Shown: positions 9,052-17,917, counted from the first letter of the stretch. The stretch: DNA of 64,000 nt from Paenibacillus sp. (GCA_031180825.1 JAPSLM010000002.1:372001-436000); one strand, 5' to 3'. Notes: a model not told the origin generated them from the letters alone. Program-made: numbers and translations.

Positions 9052-9804
9052 TCATTCCTCCAGAAACGGCAAAATCGTATTGGCGGCCTCGCCGGGATGG
9101 GTTAGCGTAAGCATATGATCCGCGCCTTCGATCCATACGAGACGGGCATTCGGCAGCTGACCGAATTGCCCGGCGAGCGGGAACAGGTCTTCGCGGTCGA
9201 GCGTACCGATCATAAACAAGACCGGCGCCGCAAGCCGGTCCAGCCTTTCGATGGCAGGAGGCTGAGGCCATACCGATTCGCTGCTTTTCCAATCGAACCA
9301 TCGCCCGGTATTGTGTCTGATCAGCTCGTACATGAGCTCTCGATGCGGTCCGGCCTTGACGACGTCATAGGACGGTAAGTCAAGCGAAAGCTCGGTCATC
9401 TTCTCCACATCCGGCGCCGCGGCGAGGACGCGCCGGAACCGCTCCTCGATGTCGGGGGCGTTCCGGAAACCCGTGACGGAGCAAGCGATGAGCACGAGCT
9501 TGGCTACCCGCTCGGGGTACGTCAGGGCGAAGTCGACGGCAATCTGGCCGCCTATGGAGTGGCCGACAAGCAAAGCCTTTTCCAGGCCGAAGTGGTCCAC
9601 AACCATTTTTAAATCCTCGACGTAATTGGCGGGCTCGATGGGCGCCGGCGATTGTCCGGCTCCCCGGCCGTCGAATGCGATAACCCGATAGTTCGCCGCA
9701 AGCCTCGGAATCATGAACTGCCAGCTGCGCAGATCCGCCCCGCCGCCATGAAGCAGGACGATCGTCTCGTCGCCCGTTCCATGCATTTCGTAGTGAAGAT
9801 CCAT
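9052..9804 (-). CDS. Alpha/beta-hydrolase
   Basis: A 250-residue alpha/beta-hydrolase. HGGGADLRSW forms the oxyanion-hole region, GHSIGG is the nucleophile elbow (Ser), GTLDRED supplies the late acidic residue and EGADHML the catalytic His. The family includes esterases, 3-oxoadipate enol-lactonases and haloperoxidase-like enzymes; the substrate cannot be assigned. GGGGAGG lies before the ATG. It is the first gene of a two-gene operon with a TetR regulator, which suggests induction by its substrate or a related toxic compound. Confidence 0.82.
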   Translation of the reverse strand: MDLHYEMHGTGDETIVLLHGGGADLRSWQFMIPRLAANYRVIAFDGRGAGQSPAPIEPANYVEDLKMVVDHFGLEKALLVGHSIGGQIAVDFALTYPERVAKLVLIACSVTGFRNAPDIEERFRRVLAAAPDVEKMTELSLDLPSYDVVKAGPHRELMYELIRHNTGRWFDWKSSESVWPQPPAIERLDRLAAPVLFMIGTLDREDLFPLAGQFGQLPNARLVWIEGADHMLTLTHPGEAANTILPFLEE

Positions 9805-9912
9805 CGTTTATTCCTCCCCTGAATTTTTTCCGCAGCAGCGGATGAGAATGATAACCGGACCAAGGCGATTAAAGGGGTGATGGGAAAAGGTGCCAAGGCC
9901 CTGCGCAGCTTT

Positions 9913-9942
9913 AGTATAATTTATGACTGAACGTACAGTCAA
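9913..9942 (-). promoter_or_regulatory. Promoter with TetR-type operator
   Basis: On the minus strand, TTGACT (9942-9937), an 18-base spacer and TATACT (9918-9913). The palindrome TGACTGAACGTACAGTCA (9924-9941) overlaps the -35 box and spacer, as expected for repression by the TetR protein encoded in the same operon. Confidence 0.75.
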
Positions 9943-9969
9943 TATAAAATAATACGGCGATAGAGAAAA

Positions 9970-9995
9970 GACCCGCAGCGATTGCGGGCCTTTAG
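9970..9995 (-). terminator. Intrinsic terminator of the nucleotidyltransferase gene
   Basis: On the minus strand, GCCCGC pairs with GCGGGT, followed by CTTTTCT. It is just downstream of the stop at 10009. Confidence 0.6.
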
Positions 9996-10008
9996 GTCTG
10001 ATCGCCTG

Positions 10009-10779
10009 TTAAAATGGCATTCGTTCGGTGATAAACGCATAGTCATGCTCTTCCGCCCACGCTTGCAGGCCGGTCCAAAACGCCTCGCACGCCAGGAAGA
10101 CGCGGTCCGGATCGGATAGCTCGCCGGACAGCACGAGCTGTGCCAGCTCATCAAAGCCGACGGGCCGTTCGGGCAGCGTCAGCGCCTCGGGAATGACCTT
10201 GGCTCCGGTAGAGTAGGTCGTCCGATGGTGCAGCCCGATGAGCATCGCGCCGTAATGCGCCGTTTCCATGGCCAGGCAAGGCAGGTATGTCCGCGGGCCT
10301 TGAGCGTTGGCATTGCGCCACTTGCCGGCGAACTCGAACATTTCGCCGACCAGAACGGCGCGGATCAGTTCGCGGAATTCGGCTTCGTCCGGCGAACGGA
10401 CCGCTGCTTTCAGTTCGTCCAAAAAACCGTCCGGATCGTAAAGCGGCTGAGCCGTAAGGAAGGCGCCGTGGGACAGGGGCCACGTCTCCTCGACGGTCCG
10501 GGCGTACTGAAGCAGCACCTCCTCGCTGTATATGTTCACCTCCGCTTTCCAGCTCCCCGCCGCCCATTCGTGGCTGAAGTCGACCGGTTCGTCTCCTGAG
10601 CCCGAGCGGAGAACGCAAAGCATCTCGATGTCCGAAAACGGCCCGTCCGTCCCTCGCGCCATGGAGCCGTAGAGAGCGACCGCTTTTATTTTGCTCCCGT
10701 AAACCTGTTTAAGCCGCTCGGCAATATCGCGGGCAATCGCCCGTCGTTCTTCTTTGGTTGCCGCCTTTGGTCCGTTCAT
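10009..10779 (-). CDS. ANT(4')-like aminoglycoside (kanamycin) nucleotidyltransferase
   Basis: The 256-residue product can be aligned from memory along its whole length with staphylococcal/Bacillus ANT(4')-I (AadD/KNTase). Shared blocks are GS39...SDIE (Asp50, Glu52), SHEW, VNIYSEE with Glu80, GEMFEFAGKWRN with Glu146/Glu149/Lys153, QGPRTYLP and GAMLIGLHHR. In ANT(4') these hold Mg-ATP and supply the catalytic base for 4'-adenylylation of kanamycin, tobramycin and neomycin. GC content resembles the neighbouring chromosome and no mobile element is next to it, so it appears to be a resident relative, not a recent import. Activity is inferred. Confidence 0.85.
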   Translation of the reverse strand: MNGPKAATKEERRAIARDIAERLKQVYGSKIKAVALYGSMARGTDGPFSDIEMLCVLRSGSGDEPVDFSHEWAAGSWKAEVNIYSEEVLLQYARTVEETWPLSHGAFLTAQPLYDPDGFLDELKAAVRSPDEAEFRELIRAVLVGEMFEFAGKWRNANAQGPRTYLPCLAMETAHYGAMLIGLHHRTTYSTGAKVIPEALTLPERPVGFDELAQLVLSGELSDPDRVFLACEAFWTGLQAWAEEHDYAFITERMPF

Positions 10780-11023
10780 TCGTTTGCACGCTCCCTGGTT
10801 AATGAAATGTTTGTTTCATGCGCCGGTTCGAACGGAGGCGGCGGTCCACGGGATTAACGGGGGATTTTTAAACGAGGCATGAGCATCGACCTCCTGCGGA
10901 AAAACGTAAGTTTGCCTTGCTTTTATAAACGTGAGGGCAGGGCGCAAGGTTTCATCCAAAGCGAAAAGCGGCCCGCCGCCGCTCCTTGGGCGAACAGCTC
11001 CGCTGCTTTGCTTTCGTCTTCGG

Positions 11024-11557
11024 TTATGCTTTTTTGGGCCAGAAAGTATAGCTGAAGCTCCATATAAAGTCAATCCCCAATAGGATCGCCCAGCGCGAGA
11101 TCATGCTCCACAACTCCGCCGTGCGGCTGTCGTCGCCGACGAACCAGATCATGCCGAGCAGAACCGCGCAGCCGATGATCCAGGCCAACAGGTGAAGAAA
11201 CCACATTTGCCGTTCGCGGCGGGCATGCGCTGGACCGTGCTTGGGGCGCGGCTCGGGGGCCGGCGCTCCTGCGAACCGGTGCGCGAACCGTTCGTCGGCC
11301 CACCGGATCATCCGGTGGCCAAAGGCGACGGATACGCCGATATAGACAGCGGCGAGGCCGTGTACGAAGCTTGCGGTCGCCCCGTTGCGCAAGTCAATGA
11401 CGGTCGCGATAATCAGGACCAGATCGACCACCGGCGTGGCGACCAGGAAAAGAGAACCGGTTCGTTTCAAGCCCAAAATATAGCGAAATACGAGGCCGGC
11501 GGCGACAAACACCCAGAAGCCAATTTCACAACCGATAATGAATGCGGCTATCGTCAT
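11024..11557 (-). CDS. YmcC-like integral membrane protein
   Basis: A 177-residue protein with five probable membrane helices: one near the N-terminus (IIGCEIGFWVFVAAGLVF), two in the middle (VVDLVLIIATVIDL and FVHGLAAVYIGVSVAF), then a basic loop rich in Arg/Pro and two C-terminal helices ending in SYTFWPKKA. The pattern resembles Bacillus YmcC, of unknown function. ATG at 11557 follows GAAAGGA by about eight bases; the longer ORF start has no ribosome site. It is divergent from a TetR gene 104 bases away, which may regulate it. Confidence 0.65.
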   Translation of the reverse strand: MTIAAFIIGCEIGFWVFVAAGLVFRYILGLKRTGSLFLVATPVVDLVLIIATVIDLRNGATASFVHGLAAVYIGVSVAFGHRMIRWADERFAHRFAGAPAPEPRPKHGPAHARRERQMWFLHLLAWIIGCAVLLGMIWFVGDDSRTAELWSMISRWAILLGIDFIWSFSYTFWPKKA

Positions 11558-11648
11558 GCAAACGGTCCTTTCTTTTCTTTTTTGATACACTTGTATTACG
11601 AAGCAGGGTTTTATTTTAGCATTGCTGTATTAAAAAAAGCAACCGTGC

Positions 11649-11654
11649 TATAAT
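11649..11654 (+). promoter_or_regulatory. -10 box of TetR gene, possible leaderless transcript
   Basis: A perfect TATAAT ends six bases before the ATG at 11661, so transcription would start at or next to the start codon. No ribosome site is present (CGGGAC only). TTGCTG at 11622-11627 is a poor-spaced -35. Confidence 0.5.
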
Positions 11655-11660
11655 CGGGAC

Positions 11661-12254
11661 ATGCCTAAAATCGTAAATCATGAAGAACGGCGGGAGCGGT
11701 TGGCGGAAGCCGTATGGCGGATTATTCGCCGTGAAGGGCTGGAAGGGGTCAGCGTTCGCAGAGTCGCGGAGGAAGCCGGCATGTCGCTCGGCTCGCTGCG
11801 TCATTACTTCGATTCGCAATCGGCTTTATTGGCTTTTTCCATGCGGCTGGTCGCCGAACGGATCAAAAAACGCATACAATCGCTTCCGCAGGACGGCGAT
11901 CTCCGGGAAAATATCGAAGCGCTGATCGGTCAAATCGTGCCGCTGGACGACGAACGTCTGGCGGAAAGTCAGATCTGGATCGCCTTCTCGACCTTTGCTT
12001 TGACCGAGCCGGGCTTGAGGCCGCTGAGCCGGGAAATCCACGACGCGCTGCGGGACATGTTCCGTAATATCTTCGAATCCCTTGTCGAGGCGCAGCGGCT
12101 GAAGCCGGGCCTTGATACGGAGCTGGAAGCGAAGCGGTTCCACGCATTGGTTGACGGTTTGCTCCTGCATGGCGTCATCGCGCCCGAGGCTTTGCGTGCG
12201 GAAGAAATTGCGGGGATCATTGCGCGGCATCTGGACAGCTTGCTTGTCCGGTAA
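11661..12254 (+). CDS. TetR-family regulator
   Basis: A 197-residue protein. The HTH covers residues ~8-55 (RLAEAVWRIIRREGLEGVSV, then RRVAEEAGMSLGSLRHYF). The C-terminal part (IWIAFSTFALTEPGLRPLSR, RFHALVDGLLLHGV) fits the BetI/PksA-like C-terminal TetR domain. It is divergent from the YmcC-like membrane gene and is the likely regulator of it and of itself. No ribosome site precedes the ATG, which lies six bases after a TATAAT box. Confidence 0.85.
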   Translation: MPKIVNHEERRERLAEAVWRIIRREGLEGVSVRRVAEEAGMSLGSLRHYFDSQSALLAFSMRLVAERIKKRIQSLPQDGDLRENIEALIGQIVPLDDERLAESQIWIAFSTFALTEPGLRPLSREIHDALRDMFRNIFESLVEAQRLKPGLDTELEAKRFHALVDGLLLHGVIAPEALRAEEIAGIIARHLDSLLVR

Positions 12255-12271
12255 CGCGATGCATAAAAGAT

Positions 12272-12305
12272 AAAGAGCCTGTCTCCGAGGGGAGACGGGC
12301 TCTTT
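12272..12305. terminator. Bidirectional intrinsic terminator
   Basis: AAAGAGCC-T-GTCTCC pairs with GGAGAC-G-GGCTCTTT around a short loop. It separates convergent tetR and pdxK. Confidence 0.85.
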
Positions 12306-12331
12306 GACGCGAAGAAAAATGAACGCAAGGC

Positions 12332-13141
12332 TTACCCGAACTGGCGCAGCGCCGAATGGCGGGTAGGGCCGACAAAGCCGTTCAGCGGAAAGCCGTGCCG
12401 GATGGCGGTACTGATAAACCGCTTGGCGGTGCCGATCGCTTCCTTGACGTCGGCCCCTTTGGCAAGCTCGGCCGTAATCGCCGCGGAGTACGTGCATCCG
12501 GCCCCATGCGTATAGGTGGTGGAAATTTTGTCCGATTCGTACAGCTCGAATACTTTTCCGTCATAAAGCAGATCGACCGCTTGCGGATGATTCAGCTTCG
12601 CGCCGCCTTTGATCAGGACGTACTTGACGCCTGTCGCATGAATGATCTGCGCCGCTTCTTTCATGTCCTCCAGCGTTTGAATCGGCGGACGGTTCGCAAG
12701 CTGCGCGGCTTCGAACAAATTCGGAGTCACGACGTCCGCGACCGGAACGAGCAGCTCCCGCAGCGCGACGGTAGATTCGGGATGGAGCGCTTCGTCGTTG
12801 CCTTTGCAAACCATGACGGGGTCCACAACGATACGCCGGAGCCCTTTGCCTTTGAGCGTATGCGTGATGAGCTCGATCAGCTCGACGGAGCCGAGCATGC
12901 CCGTCTTGAGCGCATCGACGCCGATGCCGTCAAGCACGGTTTGCAGCTGGGCTTCGACGGTAGGCAAAGCGACCGGATGGACGCCGTGATGCCATTGATT
13001 GGCGGGGTCCATCGTGACGATTGTCGTCAGAACCGTCATCCCGTAGACGTCGCGTTCCTGGAACGTTTTTAAATCCGCTTGAATTCCGGCGCCGCCGCTT
13101 GTATCGGAGCCGGCAATGGTTAACGCTTTAGCTATGCTCAT
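12332..13141 (-). CDS. pdxK: Pyridoxal/pyridoxine kinase (PdxK/ThiD2 type)
   Basis: A 269-residue ribokinase-fold enzyme. ALTIAGSDTSGGAGIQADLK is the substrate/ATP site, VVDPVMVCKG follows, THGAGCTYSAA is the anion-hole loop with the catalytic region, and the C-terminus VGPTRHSALR is characteristic of the Bacillus PdxK branch. It phosphorylates pyridoxal/pyridoxine and, in this branch, can also use hydroxymethylpyrimidine, so a ThiD role is the main alternative. ATG at 13141 has GGGAGAGAAG upstream; the in-frame extension to 13261 overlaps the glycerate kinase end. It probably shares a transcript with that gene (67-base gap). Confidence 0.9.
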   Translation of the reverse strand: MSIAKALTIAGSDTSGGAGIQADLKTFQERDVYGMTVLTTIVTMDPANQWHHGVHPVALPTVEAQLQTVLDGIGVDALKTGMLGSVELIELITHTLKGKGLRRIVVDPVMVCKGNDEALHPESTVALRELLVPVADVVTPNLFEAAQLANRPPIQTLEDMKEAAQIIHATGVKYVLIKGGAKLNHPQAVDLLYDGKVFELYESDKISTTYTHGAGCTYSAAITAELAKGADVKEAIGTAKRFISTAIRHGFPLNGFVGPTRHSALRQFG

Positions 13142-13208
13142 TTGTACTTCTCTCCCTGGATGAATGAAGTTGCATTTATGACCTATCCTATCACGTTGAC
13201 GCAAAATT

Positions 13209-14381
13209 TCAATGCGAAATTTCGCGGATTTCCCCAAAAAAAGAAGATCGCTGCTTGGCACCCTGCAGTAAGCGCATGATTTGGGCCGCTGCCTCGCTCG
13301 CCCACTCCGCGGTTCGCCCGGCCGCTTCCTGCAGGTCGCAAGGCTTTCGCGTGATGGAAAAAGCCGCCGTCAATCCGAGCTCGTCCAACTGCTCCGGAGG
13401 CAGCTCCAGACTGCCGCACAAGGCAACTACCGGCACCCCTGCGTCCCGGGCTTTGCGGCAAATGCCCGCAATCGCTTTGCCGGACAGCGTCTGCTCGTCC
13501 AGGCGGCCTTCGCCGGTGATTATCCAGTCGGCGTCCCGAAGGTGCGCTTCGAATTTCGCCTGCTCCAGCACGATGTCGATGCCGGAGCGAAGCGTCGCGC
13601 CGAGGAACGCATGCAGTCCGGCCCCCATGCCGCCGGCTGCGCCGCCGCCGGGCAGCGTAAGCACGTCGATGCCGATTTGCCGGCGAATGACGTCGGCCCA
13701 CTGCCGCAGCGCCTGATCCAGCGCTTGCGTCATGTCCGGCGTCGCGCCCTTCTGCGGGCCGAAGACGGCGGACGCGCCCTCCGGTCCGCAGAGCGGATTG
13801 CGGACGTCTGTCGCCGCTGCGAAGCGGCATTCCGCGAGGCGCGGGTCCATGCCGGAGGCGTCGAAGCCGGCCAGCCCGGCGAGCGCTCCGCCTCCGGAGG
13901 GCAGCGTTCCGCCGTCCGCTCCGTACCACCGGACGCCCAGCGCCTCCAGCATGCCCGCCCCGCCGTCATTCGTCGCGCTGCCGCCGAGCCCGATGAGGAA
14001 CTGCCGGCACCCGCGGTCCAAGGCGGCCCGAATCAGCTCGCCCGTCCCGTAGGAGGAGGCGGCAAGAGGGTTGCGCCGCGCTTCGGGAACAAGCGGCAGC
14101 CCGGACGCCTGCGCCATCTCGATGACGGCGGTGCCGTCCTTCAGGATGCCGTAGACGGCCGTGACCGGCTCTCCGAGCGGCCCGCGAACCTGCACTTCCA
14201 CCCGGGTCCCGCCGCAAGCATGCACAAGGCTGTCCACCGTGCCTTCCCCGCCGTCCGCGACCGGAAGCTCGACGATGTCGGCATCCGGGACGACGCTCCG
14301 AATGCCGGAGCTCACGGCCCTGCACAGCTGCAGAGCGGACAGCGAACCTTTGAACGAATCTGGCGCAATCACGATTTTCAT
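13209..14381 (-). CDS. glxK: Glycerate 2-kinase (GlxK/GarK family)
   Basis: A 390-residue glycerate kinase type 1. The start MKIVIAPDSFKGSLSA and the ADGGEGT motif are diagnostic; GLGGSATNDGGAGM is the nucleotide loop and GEGRLDEQTLSGK the conserved C-terminal block. It phosphorylates D-glycerate to 2-phosphoglycerate, feeding lower glycolysis. The gene is followed at 67 bases by pdxK on the same strand. No terminator is seen between them, so they may be co-transcribed although their pathways are not obviously related. Confidence 0.9.
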   Translation of the reverse strand: MKIVIAPDSFKGSLSALQLCRAVSSGIRSVVPDADIVELPVADGGEGTVDSLVHACGGTRVEVQVRGPLGEPVTAVYGILKDGTAVIEMAQASGLPLVPEARRNPLAASSYGTGELIRAALDRGCRQFLIGLGGSATNDGGAGMLEALGVRWYGADGGTLPSGGGALAGLAGFDASGMDPRLAECRFAAATDVRNPLCGPEGASAVFGPQKGATPDMTQALDQALRQWADVIRRQIGIDVLTLPGGGAAGGMGAGLHAFLGATLRSGIDIVLEQAKFEAHLRDADWIITGEGRLDEQTLSGKAIAGICRKARDAGVPVVALCGSLELPPEQLDELGLTAAFSITRKPCDLQEAAGRTAEWASEAAAQIMRLLQGAKQRSSFFGEIREISH

Positions 14382-14563
14382 TGGTCATTCCCCCGCAAAT
14401 TCATGGAATAAGACGATTATACACCGCGCCAAAAGCCGCATCCAACATTTTCGGCCGTACCGGTCAGCGTTTCGTAAGGGAAATATCAGGAAGCTATCCG
14501 TTCTCCTTCCCTCTGCGCTTGGCTACAATAAAAACGAGTGGATAAAGAGAGGGAGTGCTGAGA

Positions 14564-16588
14564 TTGACCGGTCGAACCGTTGGGAAGGCCGCCGGATGGG
14601 GAGGCCTGTTTATCGCGCTGCTGCTGGCGCTCGCGGCCTGCAAGCCGGAGGTGAAACCGCCGGAAGAGGTGATGGAGACGTTCGTCGCCGCCTGGCAAAA
14701 AAGAGATTACGCATCGATGTATACCGGCTTGACGAGCCGTGTAAAAGAATCCGTCACGCAAGAGGCGTTCGTCAGCCGGTATCAAAACATTTATGAAGGA
14801 ATCGGATTGGCGGAATTGGATATAACGGCGGAGCCGATGGAGAAAGACCCGAGTGCGAAGTCGGACCAAATTCGTTACAAGCTTCATGTGGATATGAAGA
14901 CGTCGGCGGGCCCGATCGAGTTCAGCCAGACGGCGGCGCTTCGCAAGGAAGAACGCGCCTGGGGAGTGGACTGGTCCTCGTCGTTTCTGTTTCCGCAGCT
15001 TAAGGATACGGACAAGGTTCGCGTGCAGACCCTTCCGGCCAAGCGGGGAGAAATTCTCGACCGCCAAGGCCAGGGGCTCGCCATCAACGAAGATCAATGG
15101 GAGGTCGGCCTCGTCCCCGAAAAGATGGCCGAGCCGTCCGACGAGTCCGTGGGCAAGCTCGCGGCACTGTTGAACCTGAAGCCGGAGGACATCCGGGCGA
15201 AGCTCGGTGTTTCCTGGGTAAAGCCGGAGCTATTTGTCCCGATCGGGCTGGTTCCCAAAGACGATCCGCGGGAGAGCGAGCTGTTTTCGGTGCAAGGGAC
15301 GGCTTATCGGACGAAGCGGGTACGATCGTACCCGCTTGGCGCGGCGGCGGCTCATTTGACGGGCTACATCGGCAAGCTGAACGGGCAGGAGCTGGAAAAG
15401 CGAAAGGATAAAGGGTACCGGCCGGACGATTGGATCGGCAAAACCGGGCTGGAGCTGACGTTGGAGGACCGGCTGCGCGGCCGGGACGGCCAGCGTATTT
15501 ACATCATGGATGCGGACGGCCGAGACAAGGCTACGCTTGCCAAGCGCGATCCGGTGGACGGCGAAGACGTGAAGCTGACGATCGACGCCGGTCTGCAGCG
15601 GGCGATGTACCGGGAGCTGGAGAACGATGCGGGAGCGGGGGTGGCGATGCAGCCGCTGACCGGCGAGCTGCTTGCGTTGGCCAGTACCCCGTCTTACGAT
15701 CCGAACCTGTGGATCTCGGGCATTTCGGCCGAGCAGTGGAAGAAATGGACGGAAAACCCGGATAAGCCGCTGTTCAACCGGTACGCCCGCGCTTATTCGC
15801 CCGGGTCGGCGTTCAAGCCGATCACGGCGGCCATCGCACTGGAGCAGGGAGCGCTCGATCCGAAGGAAGAGAAACCGATTGCCGGGAAGCAGTGGAAAAA
15901 GGATGCGTCCTGGGGGAACTACTACGTGACAAGGGTGTCCGGGGCGGCGAGCGCGGTGAATTTGACGAAGGCGCTGATGTATTCGGACAATATTTATTTC
16001 GCTCAGGTCGCGCTCGATCTGGGAGCGGAGCGCTTCGAGCAGGCCGCCGGCAAGTTCGGATTCGGCGAGAAGCTTCCGCTGCCGCTGGCGGTCGACGTTT
16101 CGTCGCTGTCGAACGCAGGCATCAAGAAGGATATTCTGCTGGCCGACTCCGGCTACGGTCAAGGGGAGGTCGTCATGTCGCCGCTGCATGTGGCGGCTGC
16201 GTATACGGTCTTCGTGAACGGAGGCAACATGATCAAGCCGGTGCTCGAATATGACGGCCGCACGAGCGGCGAAGTGTGGAAAAGCGGGCTGATCCGCCCC
16301 GAGGTGAGCCGCATGCTGACGGAGCAGATGAAGGAGGTCATCCGGAATCCCGCGGGCACCGGCCGCGCAGCGAGAATCGACGGGCTGACGCTGGCGGGCA
16401 AGACCGGCACGGCCGAGCTGAAGCAAAAGAAAGGAGAGGCCGGGCAGGAGAACGGCTGGTTCGTCGCTTACGATACCGACAAGCCGAAGCTGCTCGTTGC
16501 TTTGATGGTGGAGAAGGTGGAGGCAAGGGGCGGCAGTTCCCACCTTGCCGAGAAAATCAAGGTGTTGTTCCGGGGCTTCGCGATGTAA
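14564..16588 (+). CDS. pbpC: Lipoprotein class B penicillin-binding protein (PbpC/PBP3 type)
   Basis: A 674-residue DD-transpeptidase. An N-terminal signal ends in the lipobox LAAC (Cys26), so the protein is probably lipid-anchored on the outer face, as Bacillus PbpC is. An NTF2-like MecA_N domain follows (PEEVMETFVAAWQKRDYASM), then the dimerisation domain (PAKRGEILDRQGQGLAIN) and the transpeptidase with SPGSAFK (SxxK near residue 414), YSDN (SxN) and KTGT near 612. TTG at 14564 lies nine bases after GAGGGAG. GTG at 14555 is the alternative but touches the ribosome site. It stands alone. Confidence 0.9.
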   Translation: MTGRTVGKAAGWGGLFIALLLALAACKPEVKPPEEVMETFVAAWQKRDYASMYTGLTSRVKESVTQEAFVSRYQNIYEGIGLAELDITAEPMEKDPSAKSDQIRYKLHVDMKTSAGPIEFSQTAALRKEERAWGVDWSSSFLFPQLKDTDKVRVQTLPAKRGEILDRQGQGLAINEDQWEVGLVPEKMAEPSDESVGKLAALLNLKPEDIRAKLGVSWVKPELFVPIGLVPKDDPRESELFSVQGTAYRTKRVRSYPLGAAAAHLTGYIGKLNGQELEKRKDKGYRPDDWIGKTGLELTLEDRLRGRDGQRIYIMDADGRDKATLAKRDPVDGEDVKLTIDAGLQRAMYRELENDAGAGVAMQPLTGELLALASTPSYDPNLWISGISAEQWKKWTENPDKPLFNRYARAYSPGSAFKPITAAIALEQGALDPKEEKPIAGKQWKKDASWGNYYVTRVSGAASAVNLTKALMYSDNIYFAQVALDLGAERFEQAAGKFGFGEKLPLPLAVDVSSLSNAGIKKDILLADSGYGQGEVVMSPLHVAAAYTVFVNGGNMIKPVLEYDGRTSGEVWKSGLIRPEVSRMLTEQMKEVIRNPAGTGRAARIDGLTLAGKTGTAELKQKKGEAGQENGWFVAYDTDKPKLLVALMVEKVEARGGSSHLAEKIKVLFRGFAM

Positions 16589-16746
16589 GCGGTCAGCCCC
16601 GCTGCCTGCGGAACGCTTGCCGTCCGGTCGATCGCAGAAAATCCAATGGCTCCCAATTTCGGTTCTTGTGATAAGATGGGAAGGGGGCTTGCGGGCCCGC
16701 GCCTCAACCGAATCAAGGCGAATGTTCAAACGAAGGAGCAGATTGG

Positions 16747-17410
16747 ATGACCCGAGACCTCGATGACGTGTGCCTTCAGCGGCATACGCCGCTAAAAGGC
16801 GGCGCCTACCGGATCGAAGAACGGCTCGCTTCCAGCGAGCTGTCCATCGTTTACATCGGCAGTCCGGCCGAGGGAGAAGGGAAGCTGGCGATCAAGGAGT
16901 TTTATCCCGGAAGCCTGGCTTTAAGAGATATGGACGGGAAGACGGTTTTATGCCGCCGTCCTTCGATCCGCCGGAAGTTTGACGGACTGAACGATGCCTT
17001 CCGGAGGGAAGCTTCGGTTCTAAGCCGGCTCCGGCATCGACATATCGTCGAATATCGACTATTTATTGATTTCCGAAGAAGGCTGGCCGGTACTGCTGGA
17101 TTTCGGTTCGGCCGTTTCGCTCGCCGAGCCGGACGTCCGCCCGATTATTGCGCGGCTGGCTTCACCCGCTGGAGCTGTACTCGGAGAAGGCCCGGCAAGG
17201 GGGAAAATCCGTCTGTACAGCGCCAGAACCACGAACCCCAAGGTCGGCCTGCTGCTGTCGGGCATGATCCGATGAGGACTTGCCGTCCAGGCGCTCAGAA
17301 GATGCCCGTCGCTAAATCTGCTTAAGGCCGCTTTGCGGCTGGAGCACGTGCGCTTTAAAGCCGGGATGCGACGGAACCGCTTGAAGCCGCCCTCGGCCGC
17401 TTCCGAAAAA
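16747..17410 (+). pseudogene. Decayed Ser/Thr protein kinase gene
   Basis: The first frame gives a kinase N-lobe: GGAYRIEERLASSELSIVYI as glycine-loop region, LAIKEFYPG with the ATP-binding Lys, and FRREASVLSRLRHRHIV. At ~17045 the catalytic loop is missing; another frame then continues SNIDYLLISEEG...LLDFGSAV, the DFG motif. Further shifted remnants (ELYSEKARQGGKS at ~17172, EDLPSRR, LLKAALRLE) follow to ~17400. So at least one deletion of the HRD region plus frameshifts has inactivated it. It borders the AT-rich island. Confidence 0.75.
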
Positions 17411-17528
17411 TAGCGGAACTGTGGAAGACTTCGATAATAAAACAATTTGTTTTCATTGTACAGTTATTACGATGATGAGGGGTGGCGGCTGAGTTGCTCT
17501 TGTTATCATAACGTCTTTTTTGAAAGAA

Positions 17529-17571
17529 AGAAGCGACATAACCCTTCTAGGAGGTCTGTCGCTTCTTTTTT
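17529..17571 (+). terminator. Intrinsic terminator at left edge of the island
   Basis: AGAAGCGACA pairs perfectly with TGTCGCTTCT (10 bp, 18-base loop), followed by TTTTT. It insulates the island from upstream transcription. No intact gene precedes it. Confidence 0.75.
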
Positions 17572-17740
17572 CGCTAATGATCTTTTCGATAGTTCAACAA
17601 CATATCTATCTCAGTATTAATTTACATGCTTTCTTCGCTATTTTTAACTGGAGTCATTTAAACTTGGATCGTTTTGTTTTTACTGAATCTCTAAATAAAC
17701 ATATTATATAAAGTTCTTATTATTTTATTAAAAAATTTTG

Positions 17741-17769
17741 TTTACAAAAAAAAATAATTATGGTATTTT
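17741..17769 (+). promoter_or_regulatory. Promoter of the peptide gene
   Basis: TTTACA (17741-17746), a 17-base A-rich spacer and TATTTT (17764-17769). The peptide ATG at 17792 lies 22 bases downstream with GAGGTG at 17781-17786. Confidence 0.65.
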
Positions 17770-17791
17770 AATCAAAAAAAGAGGTGTAAAT

Positions 17792-17884
17792 ATGAAAAAA
17801 ATCCAAGATAAGGTAAATGCGCTTACTCAGCGCTTGGATCATGTAATGCCTGATGACAAACCTGTACAAACAGCAGCAAAGTAA
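17792..17884 (+). CDS. Small peptide, candidate RiPP precursor (30 residues)
   Basis: ATG-AAA-AAA-ATC opens a 30-codon frame ending TAA, preceded by GAGGTG five bases upstream and a good promoter. The peptide begins MKKIQDK; residues 7-22 are KVNALTQRLDHVMPDD and the tail is KPVQTAAK. There is no Cys, no signal peptide and no membrane segment. Residues 7-22 match a motif repeated about four times in the 137-residue protein encoded at 20189. Position (first gene, own promoter, hairpin behind it) and the following HExxH-type enzyme are typical of a RiPP precursor. Being a substrate is inferred; a regulatory peptide is the alternative. Confidence 0.65.
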   Translation: MKKIQDKVNALTQRLDHVMPDDKPVQTAAK

Positions 17885-17917
17885 TAATTTTTAACAACAT
17901 AGAGAAACCCAAGAACC

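Noticed and set aside
10780-11023. Gene-free stretch between the nucleotidyltransferase and membrane-protein genes
   Set aside because: The 85-residue minus-strand ORF here overlaps the membrane gene end and lacks a ribosome site; only an imperfect TGAAATGTTTGTTTCA palindrome near 10804 was noted.
17520-17711. 63-residue hydrophobic ORF at the left edge of the island
   Set aside because: It contains a perfect terminator stem (17529-17566) and has no ribosome site; the hydrophobicity comes from AT-rich sequence.
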